Source: Mikrocytos mackini (taxonomy: Eukaryota > Endomyxa > Ascetosporea > Mikrocytida > Mikrocytiidae). From it: DNA of 27,743 bases. Under the pieces are notes generated by a model, which worked only from the letters and a program-made list of their open reading frames with translations, searched no databases and was not told the origin of the DNA. This document shows positions 16,591 through 26,812 of this stretch, one piece after another. The stretch lies in the NCBI GenBank assembly GCA_030180075.1, contig JASNJN010000194.1, positions 1 through 27,743 on the forward strand, read 5' to 3'. Positions within the stretch are counted from its first letter, which is position 1. Every line of letters begins with the position of its first letter. Made by a program: the position numbers and the translations under genes.

Positions 16591-17155
16591 ACATAACACG
16601 CATAGATTTTATAGCAGCCCATAAGAACACACAGAACCTCCAAGAAAAACTTAAAATACAGAAAACCCTCCCCGATTTTTCTATTACACAAACACATCAT
16701 GATTTTGCCTGCATTTTGTAGATACTTTTGCTAATCTAAACATTCCTTTAGCTAAACTTCGCAACCCTAAGTTAGTTTGTTTTATTGAAAAATATTGCCA
16801 TCGCAGTATTTCTTAATCAACTGCCCGGGGAATTGTTGAGTGATTAGCAACGACAAGATTGGGAAAATAAAAAATAAAGTTCAAGACAAATTTTTTTATT
16901 ATTGAAGAAAGTCAAAGAAAAAATAAAAAAATCATTAATGTTTTACTAGGAGACTTAGAACACCCAACTTGGTTTTCTCAAAAGAATCAGATTCTATAAA
17001 TTATTCTTTCATTTGTCGTACTATAGATAAAGTACGAATAGATTTCGGAATTAAGGACGAGGATTTTCTAATACTATTGAGTGATTGCGCACATTACATG
17101 GAGAAATCTGGCAAAACAATTAAGGAACTGTTTCCAAAACGGCTCGTTTGAAACC
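16584..17155 (+). pseudogene. hAT-like transposase relict (arthropod CGGBP1-like group)
   Basis: Pieces of one protein follow in order across three frames with stops. First comes a BED-finger-like end, FIAAHKNTQNLQEKLKIQKT (16608 on), then HHDFAC. NIPLAKLRNPKLVCFIEKYC (about 16738-16797) follows, then INVLLGDLE (about 16934-16960). Last is the frame of 16969-17151, with NYSFICRTIDKVRIDFGI and LILLSDCAHYMEKSGKTIKE. Family members found widely in arthropods carry 'DFN.DLC.AFV.ANIPL.KL..P....FLEKYT', 'YVANVLVG.LE' and 'LL.TDAAPYM.KA.K.LK.LYPK', in this order and spacing. The region that should encode the DETTD active-site segment (about 16830-16935) has been lost or replaced by AT-rich sequence. 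The reading ends at LFPKRLV, where a tandem repeat begins. Confidence 0.65.
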
Positions 17156-17269
17156 ACCCACAAAAATGTGAAACTACCCACATTTTTTGAAATTTCCCAC
17201 AAATTTTGAAACTACCCACATTTTTTGAAAAATGCCACAAATTTAAAAAACTCCCACATATATTTTTTC
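17150..17269 (+). repeat. Degenerate 19-bp tandem repeat, about six units
   Basis: The unit is roughly GAAACTACCCACATTTTTT. Copies start at about 17150, 17170, 17189, 17208, 17227 and 17247, with 19-20 base spacing. Alternating units end in ATTTTTT or AAATTTT, and the fifth and sixth are more diverged. The array starts exactly where the hAT-like reading frame stops. Confidence 0.8.
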
Positions 17270-19069
17270 GTTGAATCAGTATATTAAAAATTAAATGTAT
17301 TAATAAATTTAAAATAAATGTATAATATTCGCAACAGAAACCATTGAAGCTCTGGTTTTCGTAAAATGCATTTGTTTATATAAAGTTAGAATCTCGGGTT
17401 TTAGTAAAATTCCGCGAAATCATGACCATAGTCTATATTTTCACTCATAGCATGTATTAGAATATAAATGAATATTTAAATCATCGAGCGAAAATCAGTA
17501 AAATGAATTTTAAAATATAATAGTAGATCAAACAAAAGAGAATGCAAACCAATATTAATAAACATATGAAAGTAAGATCATTTAATTGGTATACAAAATA
17601 CTATTTGTGATTATATAAACCAATAATCTAATTATTTATTTTTGTTCATCCCTGTTATTAACTCCAGTCTGCATATTATTATAAATCTCGGAGGCCAATC
17701 TTTTTAACATTTTAACTTCATATTCCCTGGGTTTATCTTATTTATCTTATTTTTTATATATCATTGTTTTCCCCGTATCCGTTGTCTTTTATTAGATAAT
17801 ATGCATACTCCAAAAGTTATTTCCATTTTTTATTAAATTGTATTTGGTGTGTTTTATCCGATCTATCCCATATAATTAATGAAAATTGTTAAATTCCACC
17901 CAAAACTTGTATTGTTGTTTTCACGTCCTGCAAATGAATGGTTTTAATATCCAAACATCTTTATTCTCCTTTTAATTGTTTCAATCTCAACAGATGTTGT
18001 CACAATATGGAAATAGTCCAACATTTCAAATCCGATTGTGTTAAAGTTCTTTTAAGAGGTAGGCGGGAATTCTTTCAACTTCAAACCACCTACTATGCGT
18101 TGAAATTACATATTGTCTTTTTCAGCGATGAACTCATGTTCTTTAACAGTTTCATACAATTTTATTGGCATATTTTCTGAATGTTTCTATTTAATTTCAC
18201 AGTCTTTAGTTTTTTCAGTTGGCTTTTGTAATCTGTTCTTTAAATTAGAATTTTTATTTGGTATAATTCTAGCATTTCTCAATACCACATGCCAAAAAAC
18301 TCTTTTGTCTCGTTGAATAATTTTTATCAATGGAACTTGCTGATAGTATTCACTTTAAAGCCGTACCTTCTTCTTTCGAGAAAATGTGTATTAATTGTCC
18401 ATTTTGTAACGATTTAAAAGTATTTTATTTCTTATAGAAGTCCATTGACTTGTTTAAAAAGTAATGTATTCGCTGGGCTGTACCTTATGGCATTTTTTAA
18501 CTGATCGCATGTATTTGTTGCTCCCTAGTTTGAATTGTACTTGATTCTGTATATGTTTCCCGAAACTGTATCAGATCAAGTGGATTAGTTATCTTAGAAA
18601 ATTATTCTGTTCCTAGATTCTCCAATATTCTTTTGTGGGTTTTATTTTGAAGTATATCGTGGCCATGTTGCTTTTTGTCACCTTCGAATTCTTTTTGGAG
18701 GCGCTAGGCCTGTGTCTTTTGCGTACTGAAATTTTAAATTTTTGTTTTTATTTCAATCCCCCTAATCAGTAGCGGGAAGATTACTTATGAAATATACCGA
18801 CTTGTTGGAACAACCAGTAACACATCCCCTTTTAACATTGTTATATTTAAAAATGAAACGTTTCGGAACACATAAAGTAAAAAACCCCAACAAATGACAA
18901 TGGAATGGCCAGTTCTATACTAAAAGTTATAATAATATACAATCGAATTTATCACCAAATGATTTTTTTGTGATATTTAATAAATTGTTTGATTTCCAAT
19001 TTATATGTTAATTATTTACTTATTAATGTCTCATATCCATATCCACATGTGACTTTCACCACTTATTAA
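17270..19069. other. AT-rich region without an assignable gene
   Basis: Only short open stretches are present. On the minus strand, 18060-18720 shows protein-like patches in shifting frames (for example KSFLACGIEKC near 18285-18320 and TGLAPPKRIRR near 18670-18705). A further patch, EVKMLKRLASEIYNNMQTG, lies near 17670-17735. None could be matched to a family, and every frame is broken. They may be a decayed gene next to the Rpt6 relict, or chance. Two plus-strand ORFs (17938-18180 and 18113-18316) are hydrophobic, without convincing features. Confidence 0.35.
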
Positions 19070-20120
19070 TATATCGTCTTAGAAATCACTTTGTTTATTG
19101 CTATATCAAAGTCATATTATATATTTTTCTCTTTCCTCACTTGCTCCATCTACATTTTAAGTGATCCGTTTAAAGTCTAGGTTTTCATTTAAATTCATCT
19201 TTCTTGTGTGTATCTAAAGCATATGAATCGTTGATTTGTTCATTGGCTTTGAAAACTCAATCTTTCTATCTATTCGGCGGGTCATAATAAGGTCGAGCCA
19301 AGCATATCGAGTATGTTTGTTGAAATTATGACTTCTATATTCTTGGAAGACACAAATCCACCGTGTTGGTTTAGTAGTTCAGGCATTGTTCTTTGTACTT
19401 CGAAATCACTACTTCCTCTCTCCCGATTATTCGTTTTGTTCGAATACTGTCTATTTCGCACATTAATAATATTGACGGCACTTATTATCTTTTCACAATA
19501 AAACGTTAATTCACGATTGAAGTTCCATCCCTTATATATTTTTGTACTAGTTCCCCTCCTTATACTCTAACAAAACTGCAGTCTGTATGATGAGCAACTG
19601 CTCTAGCTACTAATGTTTTTTCTGTTCCGGGGAGCCCTTAAAGTAGAACGTCTTTAGGTAGGGCAATTCCCAGTGCTTCGAATTGTTCAGGTCTTTTAAT
19701 AAGAAGCTCAACAACTACAAGAATGTTCTTTATTTGTTCACCCAGCCCTCTAATTAAGTCATATGAGGCATTTGGAACATTTACTACTTTCATTAAACTT
19801 AACAAAGGATTGACTTTGTGGGAGTATTCTTTCGATCATATAAGAGTTGTTGTTCAAGGCTACCCTAATGCTCTCCTCTGTAAATGATTCATCATGTTGT
19901 TTCTCTTTATCTTCTTTATTCTGTAATACTATTAGAGTTTTTGTCGAATTAATGAGAGATAGCATCATTTTCACTAGATATATTCCTTTGTCTTGATCTT
20001 TACTTGACAAGTTTCCTCTTTCAATCTCTTTATAATCTCTTGAATATGAAATGCTGGTTCTGTGATCTTGTACTGTTCAGTATAGATAGAAGTTCTCTCC
20101 TTCACGTGTTCACGATTCTA
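19070..20120 (-). pseudogene. Decayed copy of 26S proteasome ATPase Rpt6 (PSMC5)
   Basis: Read on the minus strand, the AAA-ATPase Rpt6 is recognisable almost end to end. In order: [16 protein letters not shown], a one-base shift, then [20 protein letters not shown], and [18 protein letters not shown] damaged Walker A follows (stop, then GLPGTEKT; intact genes have YGPPGTGKT). Next are [35 protein letters not shown] (Walker B with the first D replaced by C), [46 protein letters not shown], and finally DFDIAINKVI. At least seven stops, several frame changes and a deletion before the C-terminal helix show it is dead. ARAVAHHTDC is typical of Rpt6 rather than Rpt1-5. Rpt6 is essential, so a working copy must exist elsewhere. 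The ORF at 19759-20010 is a piece of this relict. Confidence 0.85.
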
Positions 20121-20383
20121 TGTTTTGTGTGAGTTGGGCTATGAAGTATATGTTGCTAGTCTTTTCTAGTTTTGATTAATGTTAAGTCGAATGGAAATGG
20201 GGTTTTGTCAGTATTGTCTTGTATCATTTAAAAATTTTTAGATTTTTAAAGAAAGAAAGAAGTTGGAAAAACAGATTACTCCCCCATTACAATGTTCACT
20301 AGAGATTGCAAATCAACTTAATAATCAAATCCATATGTTGATAAGTTCAAATTTAAATTCATCCCCATACAAGAGAGTAAATA
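20121..20383. other. Spacer, no gene
   Basis: AT-rich sequence between the Rpt6 relict and the doubtful ORFs. Nothing recognisable. Confidence 0.4.
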
Positions 20384-20657
20384 ATGACAAATAAAGAAAC
20401 AAATCCATTACTCGCTAATTTAACACAGATAAATAGAATTTTATCAATAAATCCAAGAAGAATCACTACAACACATGGAAGTTCTGCATACTCGACGACT
20501 ATACACTCTTAAAATATCAAAAGAGAAAGAATGGAGCGATAAACTGCTCAAAACAAAATTTAAACTACAGATTAAACCCAATAACAATATAATGAAAAAT
20601 ATCCTATCTAAACGAAGAACTACTGTTTCTAAAAGAGAAACTGCAAGGAACTTCTAA
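20384..20657 (+). other. Two short overlapping ORFs, doubtful
   Basis: ATG 20384 opens a 42-codon frame (start MTNKETNPLLANLTQINRIL). ATG 20475, in another frame, opens a 60-aa Lys/Arg-rich frame ending at 20657. The changeover could reflect one frameshifted small gene, because no stop intervenes between them. Composition is Lys/Asn/Thr-rich, as expected from AT-rich DNA. No family was recognised. Confidence 0.2.
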
Positions 20658-21021
20658 ATATATTACATTCAAATTTACAAACAGAAACGAAACGAATTTA
20701 AAAGGAAATCGAAAACTACAAGATCTTAATGATTTTATAGTAATATGTAGGATATTGAAGATAAGATTTTAAAATTCCTACTGTTTTCTAAATAATAAAA
20801 TTGAGTAGGAGTATATTTATATCAAAACTTTACGATTGTTTAACAGGGCGCTTCCTCTTACCAATCCTGATGAAATAACATATAAGTTCGATGAAATAAC
20901 TGGCTTTTAGCTAATTTATTGATTATAATTAATTATATTGATTCGTTTTACTACTTTCAAATAAACATTAATGAAGACAAATCATTTAGATCGTCTTTTA
21001 ACGAACAAGGAAGATTTATTC
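20658..21021. other. AT-rich spacer downstream of the MULE relict
   Basis: No reading frame. This would be the 3' flank of the minus-strand MULE transposase. No terminal inverted repeat matching 22260-22600 was found by eye. Confidence 0.4.
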
Positions 21022-22256
21022 TTATTCCCTCCTCAATGAAGCATTTCGTTCTATAGCTCGATTAATTCCCCTTCTTTGTGCAGTCCCTATATAATAATGA
21101 AGATTAGACATTTTGAGATAGTCGATGGCTATATAATGAACATGATCGCATTTCCTATACTTCTTAAAGAAGTAACAAGAACAATAAAAACTGTTCCATT
21201 CTTCTGGTGCATCCGCACGGTGTACTACAAATGTTTCCATATATAACCTTCTTACAGCAGAGAAATCGGCGAAATCTTTGGTTCCAAACATGTATCCTTT
21301 TATATCATCAATAGACATAACGTTTTCTTGTGAATTTCTCTCTATATTTCTAATCAGATAAAATATTTTTGTTTCTATACTTCCAAGTAGATATACGTTA
21401 AAACTCTTTCGATTTTTGTTGTCATAGACGATTTTAGATGCTTCGAGAAATCCATTCTCAATATATTGTTGTGTTTTATCGTTGACTTCTCGGCCTAATC
21501 TTTGTATCATATAGATTATAGCTGTTTTTCTATATTCGAAAACGCTTCTCTTGAGTGCGCTATTGTAACCTTCGAGGTGGTTGTTTGTCTTAGGAGCCCA
21601 CAAATCTACTCCTTCCCACCAATTAGAGTTGAACTCCATGTAATTAATATTGAAGAATTCGATGAACTCCTCGTAGTTACTGAGATGCATCCAGGCTGAA
21701 TTAAAAGATCTTGCTGCTTTTATGAAGACTATTCTCGTGATGCTTCTTTGTAAAGTCATTAAGTCGCAGTACAGTGCTTTTTTCAGTTCTACATTGTTTC
21801 CGGGGATTTTACTTCTTAATTTTCTTGCGACGTGTGCCCAGCAATTAATTCGCAAAGAAGAAGGGAAGTTTGTTGCTATTGCATTAGAAATCGATTGCGC
21901 CGAATCCGCAATGATTGAAGTTGGATTGCATACAATATTAAAATCCAAAAAATGATATATAAGTTTTTCAAAAACCCAATTGTAAGTGGCTGTATTTTCA
22001 CTTTGAACAATGGCAAAACATATCATGTGAAATTTCTTGGTTTCTTTAATGGCGCCAAAACCACCAAAATTAACCACATTCTCGATAATCGATATGTCGC
22101 ATCAATACAGAAGTTGTCATATTTCTCGGCAGATGCCAGTAAAGTACGCGAGCCAATCATAATCAATATATTGGAGGGGCTTATGATATGGCTTATACAA
22201 TAGTATCGATCATCATTCTCATACTGCATACTTGCAACATAATTTGAAAGAAATTA
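21022..22256 (-). pseudogene. MULE transposase, 5'-truncated and frameshifted
   Basis: Two minus-strand frames make one protein. The upstream frame (22229-22023, 68 aa, ATG start, open from about 22256) carries the first catalytic Asp in FCIDATYRL. The 351-aa frame (22077-21022) carries the second in SIIADSAQSI (D58), the following CWAH box (79-82), TNNHLEGYNSALKR (about 165-179), which supplies the expected Glu, and a SWIM zinc finger CSC...CDH (in FYCSCYFFKKYRKCDH). The frames overlap, and the sequence after TYRLSR continues in the other frame, so a single indel near 22065 separates them. The N-terminal zinc/DNA-binding domain is absent. It differs strongly from the MULE at 24353 (different D-box, different SWIM spacing), so it is a second, unrelated lineage. 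Confidence 0.8.
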
Positions 22257-23985
22257 ATAGGTAATCATCTACATACCGAAGAAATCAAGAAAAAAGTGAA
22301 CTTTTTTAAAAGCATTATTTTATTATATTTTACATATATACTAACCTATTTAAGGTTTATACGCTATTTTATACCCATTATGTATCTTATGGCTTTGTTA
22401 TAAAAGTTTTAGGACGATTTTATTATTTTTATAGGTATATGTTACAGTGGGCTATAACAAGTTAGAATAAACTTATGATGTCATAAATATGACATATGAT
22501 ATTAATTAGAAATGTAAAGTGACTGCTAATCGAACTTATTTGTAAAAAAATTTTTTCAAATTTTAAATTTTGAAAAATTAATACACAAAGAACTACCAAT
22601 TACCTAGAACTCAATAACAATATTCCTTCTTTTAACTCAGAGATTTACTACAGAGACCTCTTGAAACGATTGCTTATAACTTAGAACCTCTGGCTTTCCA
22701 TTTAGAACTTTAAAACTTCCAAGTCAGCCATTATAATCAGTAAACCCACCGCTTTTAGCTCTTCTATAACTCAGAATTAACTCATCACTGTTTAATGTTA
22801 TTTAGACAAATAACATTCGATTTCTTTCAACTAATACAAGAGTTCAAAACAAGTTTCTAATATGGGATTTATAACTTACAAAGTACGAGATATTTCGGAA
22901 CGCTCAATGTATGAATGGAAGCTTTAAGGACGTGGGAGATGTATGATGACAAATGTATACATATTGTTTAAGTTTTAAAAGGAAGAAACTATAAAAAACC
23001 ATTTTATAGATCTGTGTTGAAGTTGATATACTATGTTATTGTATATAAATAAATAAATGAATAAATAGGAAATAATATTATAGATAATGATTTTTGTTTG
23101 TCTATTTGTTTATTATATATATTGAGTAAATAGGAAATATAATCTAAATGTAAATATATTTATAATCATATTATTTAACATTATTAGTATATTAAATAAA
23201 TAATACAACATCAGCATAATGCGTATTTCAAATTATTATTTAATTAATTGATGTGACAATTTATTTAATTATGTTATTGTTAATAATAAATCGATCTTAC
23301 CATTTCTTATATTACTTTATATATTTATTGAGTATATAATCCTTTTCATACAATTGGCTTGTATCTGTTCCTTTTAATTGACACAAACTCCTCTACGCTT
23401 AAATCTGTTAAAATTGTTATTAAGAAATCCATTTAGTGTCTTGATTCTAACGAAACTACTCATCTAGAAGTTTGACCAAACGGATAGAAAGTAGAATGGG
23501 TTCCCTTTAATATATCTACTTGTACACTGGTCGTTTAATTCCTATTTAATGATCTGAGTTAAAGTGGTAGATTTCTTCCAAAAACTTAGAACAGCTTCTC
23601 TTTCTGATTTCAGTTCCGTATACATTAAAGGTCGCGACAAGATAGTTGTAGCTTTAACTGGCGGATTTATTTGCTAGTTAGGGATTTCAGTCACGTCTTT
23701 CAATAACAACGTCCTGTATTGATGGATTCGGGCTACATGGAGGTTGATATCCTGTGAATGTGGTAGTTTGGTAAGAAGTTCGCCATTTAGTTCATGACAA
23801 GAAGGGGCTGAGCTCCAGGGTCTTTGTTGTTCGTGCACTCGTTGTTTAAATTTTGAAACAAAATAAAAATTAAATCAATACATGGTTTTTAAATGGGTCA
23901 ATGTTATGTTTGATCGAGTTATTCTCCAACTGGATTGCGCCGTATTATTTCAAATAATGTTTAGATAAAACTCGGTTTATAATAT
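22257..23985. other. AT-rich region; one unassigned minus-strand open stretch
   Basis: Most of it is A/T low-complexity sequence, with related words (AAATAGGAAAT, TATTGAGTA) repeated around 23060-23340. Between about 23590 and 23860 the base composition is less AT-rich, and the minus strand is open for roughly 85 codons with a single stop (patches NGELLTKLPHSQDINLHVAR and SRPLMYTELKSEREAVLSF). This looks like a degraded coding fragment, but no family was recognised. Nothing else is supportable. Confidence 0.35.
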
Positions 23986-24364
23986 CGTCGTGTCTCTTTG
24001 CACCAAAATTACGTGTTAAAATAAACCTGTTTTAGAAGAGTATTGTCTTTATATACAAGGTGTTAGCTTGTATATCGAATTTGGCACGTCAAAACCTTCT
24101 TGTTTTTGATTAATTGGGTTTTGTATTAAAAAATTATTTTTGTTATTTATCTTATACAAAGCGTGTTATGTCGATAACAAATAACTCTCATAATCATTGT
24201 TATAGATGTTGGATACTGTAATAAACAAAACTTACATGGAACATTTTAAATTTTAAACTCCAAAAAGATTATCTGCTATTGTACTCATCTACACACATCA
24301 AATACCCACAGCAACAAGACAACAAACTTATACTAACAACAAACCATACATCATGCATAATAAT
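23986..24364 (+). repeat. Left terminal inverted repeat of the MULE
   Basis: It pairs with 27218-27595. Differences seen are GT versus AC near the outer end, GGTGTTAG versus GATGTTAG, one extra T in a TTTTT run, ATTATC versus ATTGTC, and CAAACC versus CACACC. The inner end (GCATAATAAT) includes the transposase start codon at 24353 and its first four codons. Confidence 0.92.
24051..24075 (+). promoter_or_regulatory. Perfect 9-bp palindrome inside the left TIR
   Basis: ATATACAAG at 24051-24059 and CTTGTATAT at 24067-24075 are exact inverse complements with a 7-base spacer. The same structure occurs in the right TIR at 27506-27530. A dimeric transposase-binding site or a hairpin are possible roles (inference). 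Confidence 0.4.
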
Positions 24365-26812
24365 CACCTCATTACCCCTGACTACCAAGATATTTCACAC
24401 CAATTATCGTTCAAAGACTGCGATGATAATAATGACGACGATCGACGTGGTCTGCATTCTCTTCAAAACATTGAGGATTTAGAATCACTATGCCAGGGCC
24501 CCAAGGAATACTGGCTTTTAACATCACAGTGGCTTTCTATAAAACGATCATATTTATTCAAATACGAAACCTGTTCGAAAAGAATTAAAAATTACATTAA
24601 AACTTCCAAAGCAAATAACATATCACTTGTTAATATTGAAGAAAAATACAAATACGAAAGAATTGTGTTTGAGTGTTTTTTTGGAACCCGGAGGACGTCT
24701 AGACAAAGAAGTAGGCTATGTAGTTCTTACAAACGTGGATGTCCCTTTGAAATGGTACTTACTCTACAAATTGAGAATAACATATTAAAACTAAAGATCT
24801 ATAAGCTTACGTTTGCTCATACACATGTACCTATGCCAGATATCATATATAACACGAAATTCCGCTTTAACACCGAAATTTCTAAATATTTAAATGACGC
24901 CATTTCAGCAAAAGCATCTATCTCGGCTTTAGGTAACCAACTAAGCAATAAAACCGGAATACATATTTCTACAAAGAAAATACATAATCATATTCGAAAC
25001 GCTCCAAAACAAGAATTCTCTGAAATAGCTTTAAAACTAGAGGGAATGGGAAATGTCCACTATATAATGGATGATAAGAAAAGTTTAAAAGGAGTTTTAT
25101 TTCAGGACACTTTTATGAAAACAACATTTGAGTTTTACAATAAAATCCTACTTGTAGACTCGACACACGGTATGTCATCAAATGGGTTTTCATTTTTTGC
25201 GGTAATGACAGTGGATGGTGATAACAATACAATTCCTATTCTTTGGATGTTTTTGTATTGCGAATCTAAGATATTGTTAGAACAAGGATTATCGATTTTT
25301 AGACAGAAGAACCCTTTGTGTCACAATTTGGAAATCGTTTTCACTGATAAAGATCTTTCGGAAAGAGGGGCCATTAAAACTATATTTCCCCAAGTTAAGT
25401 TAAGATTGTGTAGGTTCCATGTACTACGGTCATTTGGAAGAGAAGTTACAACGGATAAGTTTGAAATCAGTCTTAAAGAAAAAAGATTTTGTTGTAAAAC
25501 TTTTCAACAAATGGTATATGCAAAAAGCCTTTTGGAAGTAAAGCGATTGTGTAATAAAATTAGAAATGGCAAAGTAAAGGAATATGTAACGAAGAATTGG
25601 ATGTCTATAGTTTATGAGTGGAATTTGTTCATTAGTAATGATGATTTTCTTCATGGTGTATCAACAACTAATAGGGTTGAACGCTATTTCGGGAAGTTGA
25701 AGAAAATCTGTCTTCTTAAACAACCTTTCCATATTTCGCTGGACGAACTTACTAAATTTCACAAATACGATCTCAATTTAATCTCTCAGAAATATCGACA
25801 AAGCTTAGTCAAAGTTCACTATATAGAAGAGAACCAAATCAGTTACATCTATAATTTTGTAACTCCCAGCGCTTATAAAAAGACAATAGAGCAATACAAA
25901 AAAATTCATACAGCACACTTCCCTCTATCACAGGATAAATACTCCACGAATATATCTAATTGCTCATGCGGTCTAACAAAAAGGGAAGGAATCCCTTGCT
26001 CTCATTTGCTTATCCAATGTCGCTTTGAGAATATTCAGCGATTTTATCATACGTACAACACCAGATCCCATTTCAATGATTTTATTTCAGCAGCAAGTGA
26101 AACATCCCTATCACTTCTGGGAAAGTTTAAGAATGATAATATGAATCGGCCTGGAGAAACCATAATTATAGAAGAACGAAAAAAACTAACAAAAGGCGAA
26201 AAATATAAAAACTTGAAATCCATATCTGATAAAATAAACAATGTTATACTTATGAAATCTAATAATACATTTGAACGCTATATGAAATTTATTTCAAAAT
26301 GGGACAATTTCTTGTCAAAGGCAAAAGAAAATGAAATAAACAAAATTTTGGATCAGGTAGGAGAGTTGAACTTATCGCAAGAGTTAAACGAGTCAATTGT
26401 GAATAACAAAGAAAAGTTACATTTAAAATCAAATAATATTACAAATAAACCATATAACATAGATGATTGTGGGATTAATAAACATGAAATGAAAAAGTTC
26501 GCAGACAAATCGCTTGAATTCGAAGAAGATGAAAATATGAAAATAGTAAATTTTAAGAAAAAAACAAATCAAACACCCAAAAAAACTATTACTACAGAAG
26601 ATATTACACTGTTGTCATCATGTATAGACCAACGAAATGACGTAGAAGTACCGGATACAAACATAAAGAAATTCAAAAGTTCAATATCGGAACATTATGA
26701 AGAACTACCGGAAAATTTTGATATTGAAACTAAGAAACCTAAGGGACGACCAAAGGGTACTGTTAATAACGTAATCGGATTACCAAAGAGCAAAGATGAG
26801 TATATTAAATAA
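24353..26812 (+). CDS. MULE transposase with FAR1-like zinc region and SWIM finger
   Basis: This 819-aa transposase would cut and paste the surrounding element. An N-terminal FAR1/WRKY-type zinc region is suggested by C108, C123, C130 and H156-T-H158. The MULE catalytic core follows: KILLVDSTHGMSSNG (D269), NTIPILWMFL, IVFTDKDLSERGAI (D332), LRLCRFHVLRSFGRE (C353 and H356) and VSTTNRVERYFGKLK (E443, likely third acid). A SWIM finger CSCG...CSH (C537, C539, C549, H551) follows, then a long Lys/Asn-rich C-terminal region ending in an AT-hook-like KKPKGRPKGT near residue 800. No stop or frameshift interrupts it, and all catalytic residues are present, so it may be active. The ATG lies in the inner end of the left TIR, so the TIR itself must provide the promoter. 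Confidence 0.92.
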   Translation: MHNNHLITPDYQDISHQLSFKDCDDNNDDDRRGLHSLQNIEDLESLCQGPKEYWLLTSQWLSIKRSYLFKYETCSKRIKNYIKTSKANNISLVNIEEKYKYERIVFECFFGTRRTSRQRSRLCSSYKRGCPFEMVLTLQIENNILKLKIYKLTFAHTHVPMPDIIYNTKFRFNTEISKYLNDAISAKASISALGNQLSNKTGIHISTKKIHNHIRNAPKQEFSEIALKLEGMGNVHYIMDDKKSLKGVLFQDTFMKTTFEFYNKILLVDSTHGMSSNGFSFFAVMTVDGDNNTIPILWMFLYCESKILLEQGLSIFRQKNPLCHNLEIVFTDKDLSERGAIKTIFPQVKLRLCRFHVLRSFGREVTTDKFEISLKEKRFCCKTFQQMVYAKSLLEVKRLCNKIRNGKVKEYVTKNWMSIVYEWNLFISNDDFLHGVSTTNRVERYFGKLKKICLLKQPFHISLDELTKFHKYDLNLISQKYRQSLVKVHYIEENQISYIYNFVTPSAYKKTIEQYKKIHTAHFPLSQDKYSTNISNCSCGLTKREGIPCSHLLIQCRFENIQRFYHTYNTRSHFNDFISAASETSLSLLGKFKNDNMNRPGETIIIEERKKLTKGEKYKNLKSISDKINNVILMKSNNTFERYMKFISKWDNFLSKAKENEINKILDQVGELNLSQELNESIVNNKEKLHLKSNNITNKPYNIDDCGINKHEMKKFADKSLEFEEDENMKIVNFKKKTNQTPKKTITTEDITLLSSCIDQRNDVEVPDTNIKKFKSSISEHYEELPENFDIETKKPKGRPKGTVNNVIGLPKSKDEYIK

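Noticed and set aside
17150..17269. CRISPR array
   Set aside because: Units are directly adjacent without unique spacers and the setting is eukaryotic.
21502..22203. Plus-strand ORFs across the minus-strand MULE relict
   Set aside because: The minus strand carries the catalytic and SWIM motifs; the plus frames have none.
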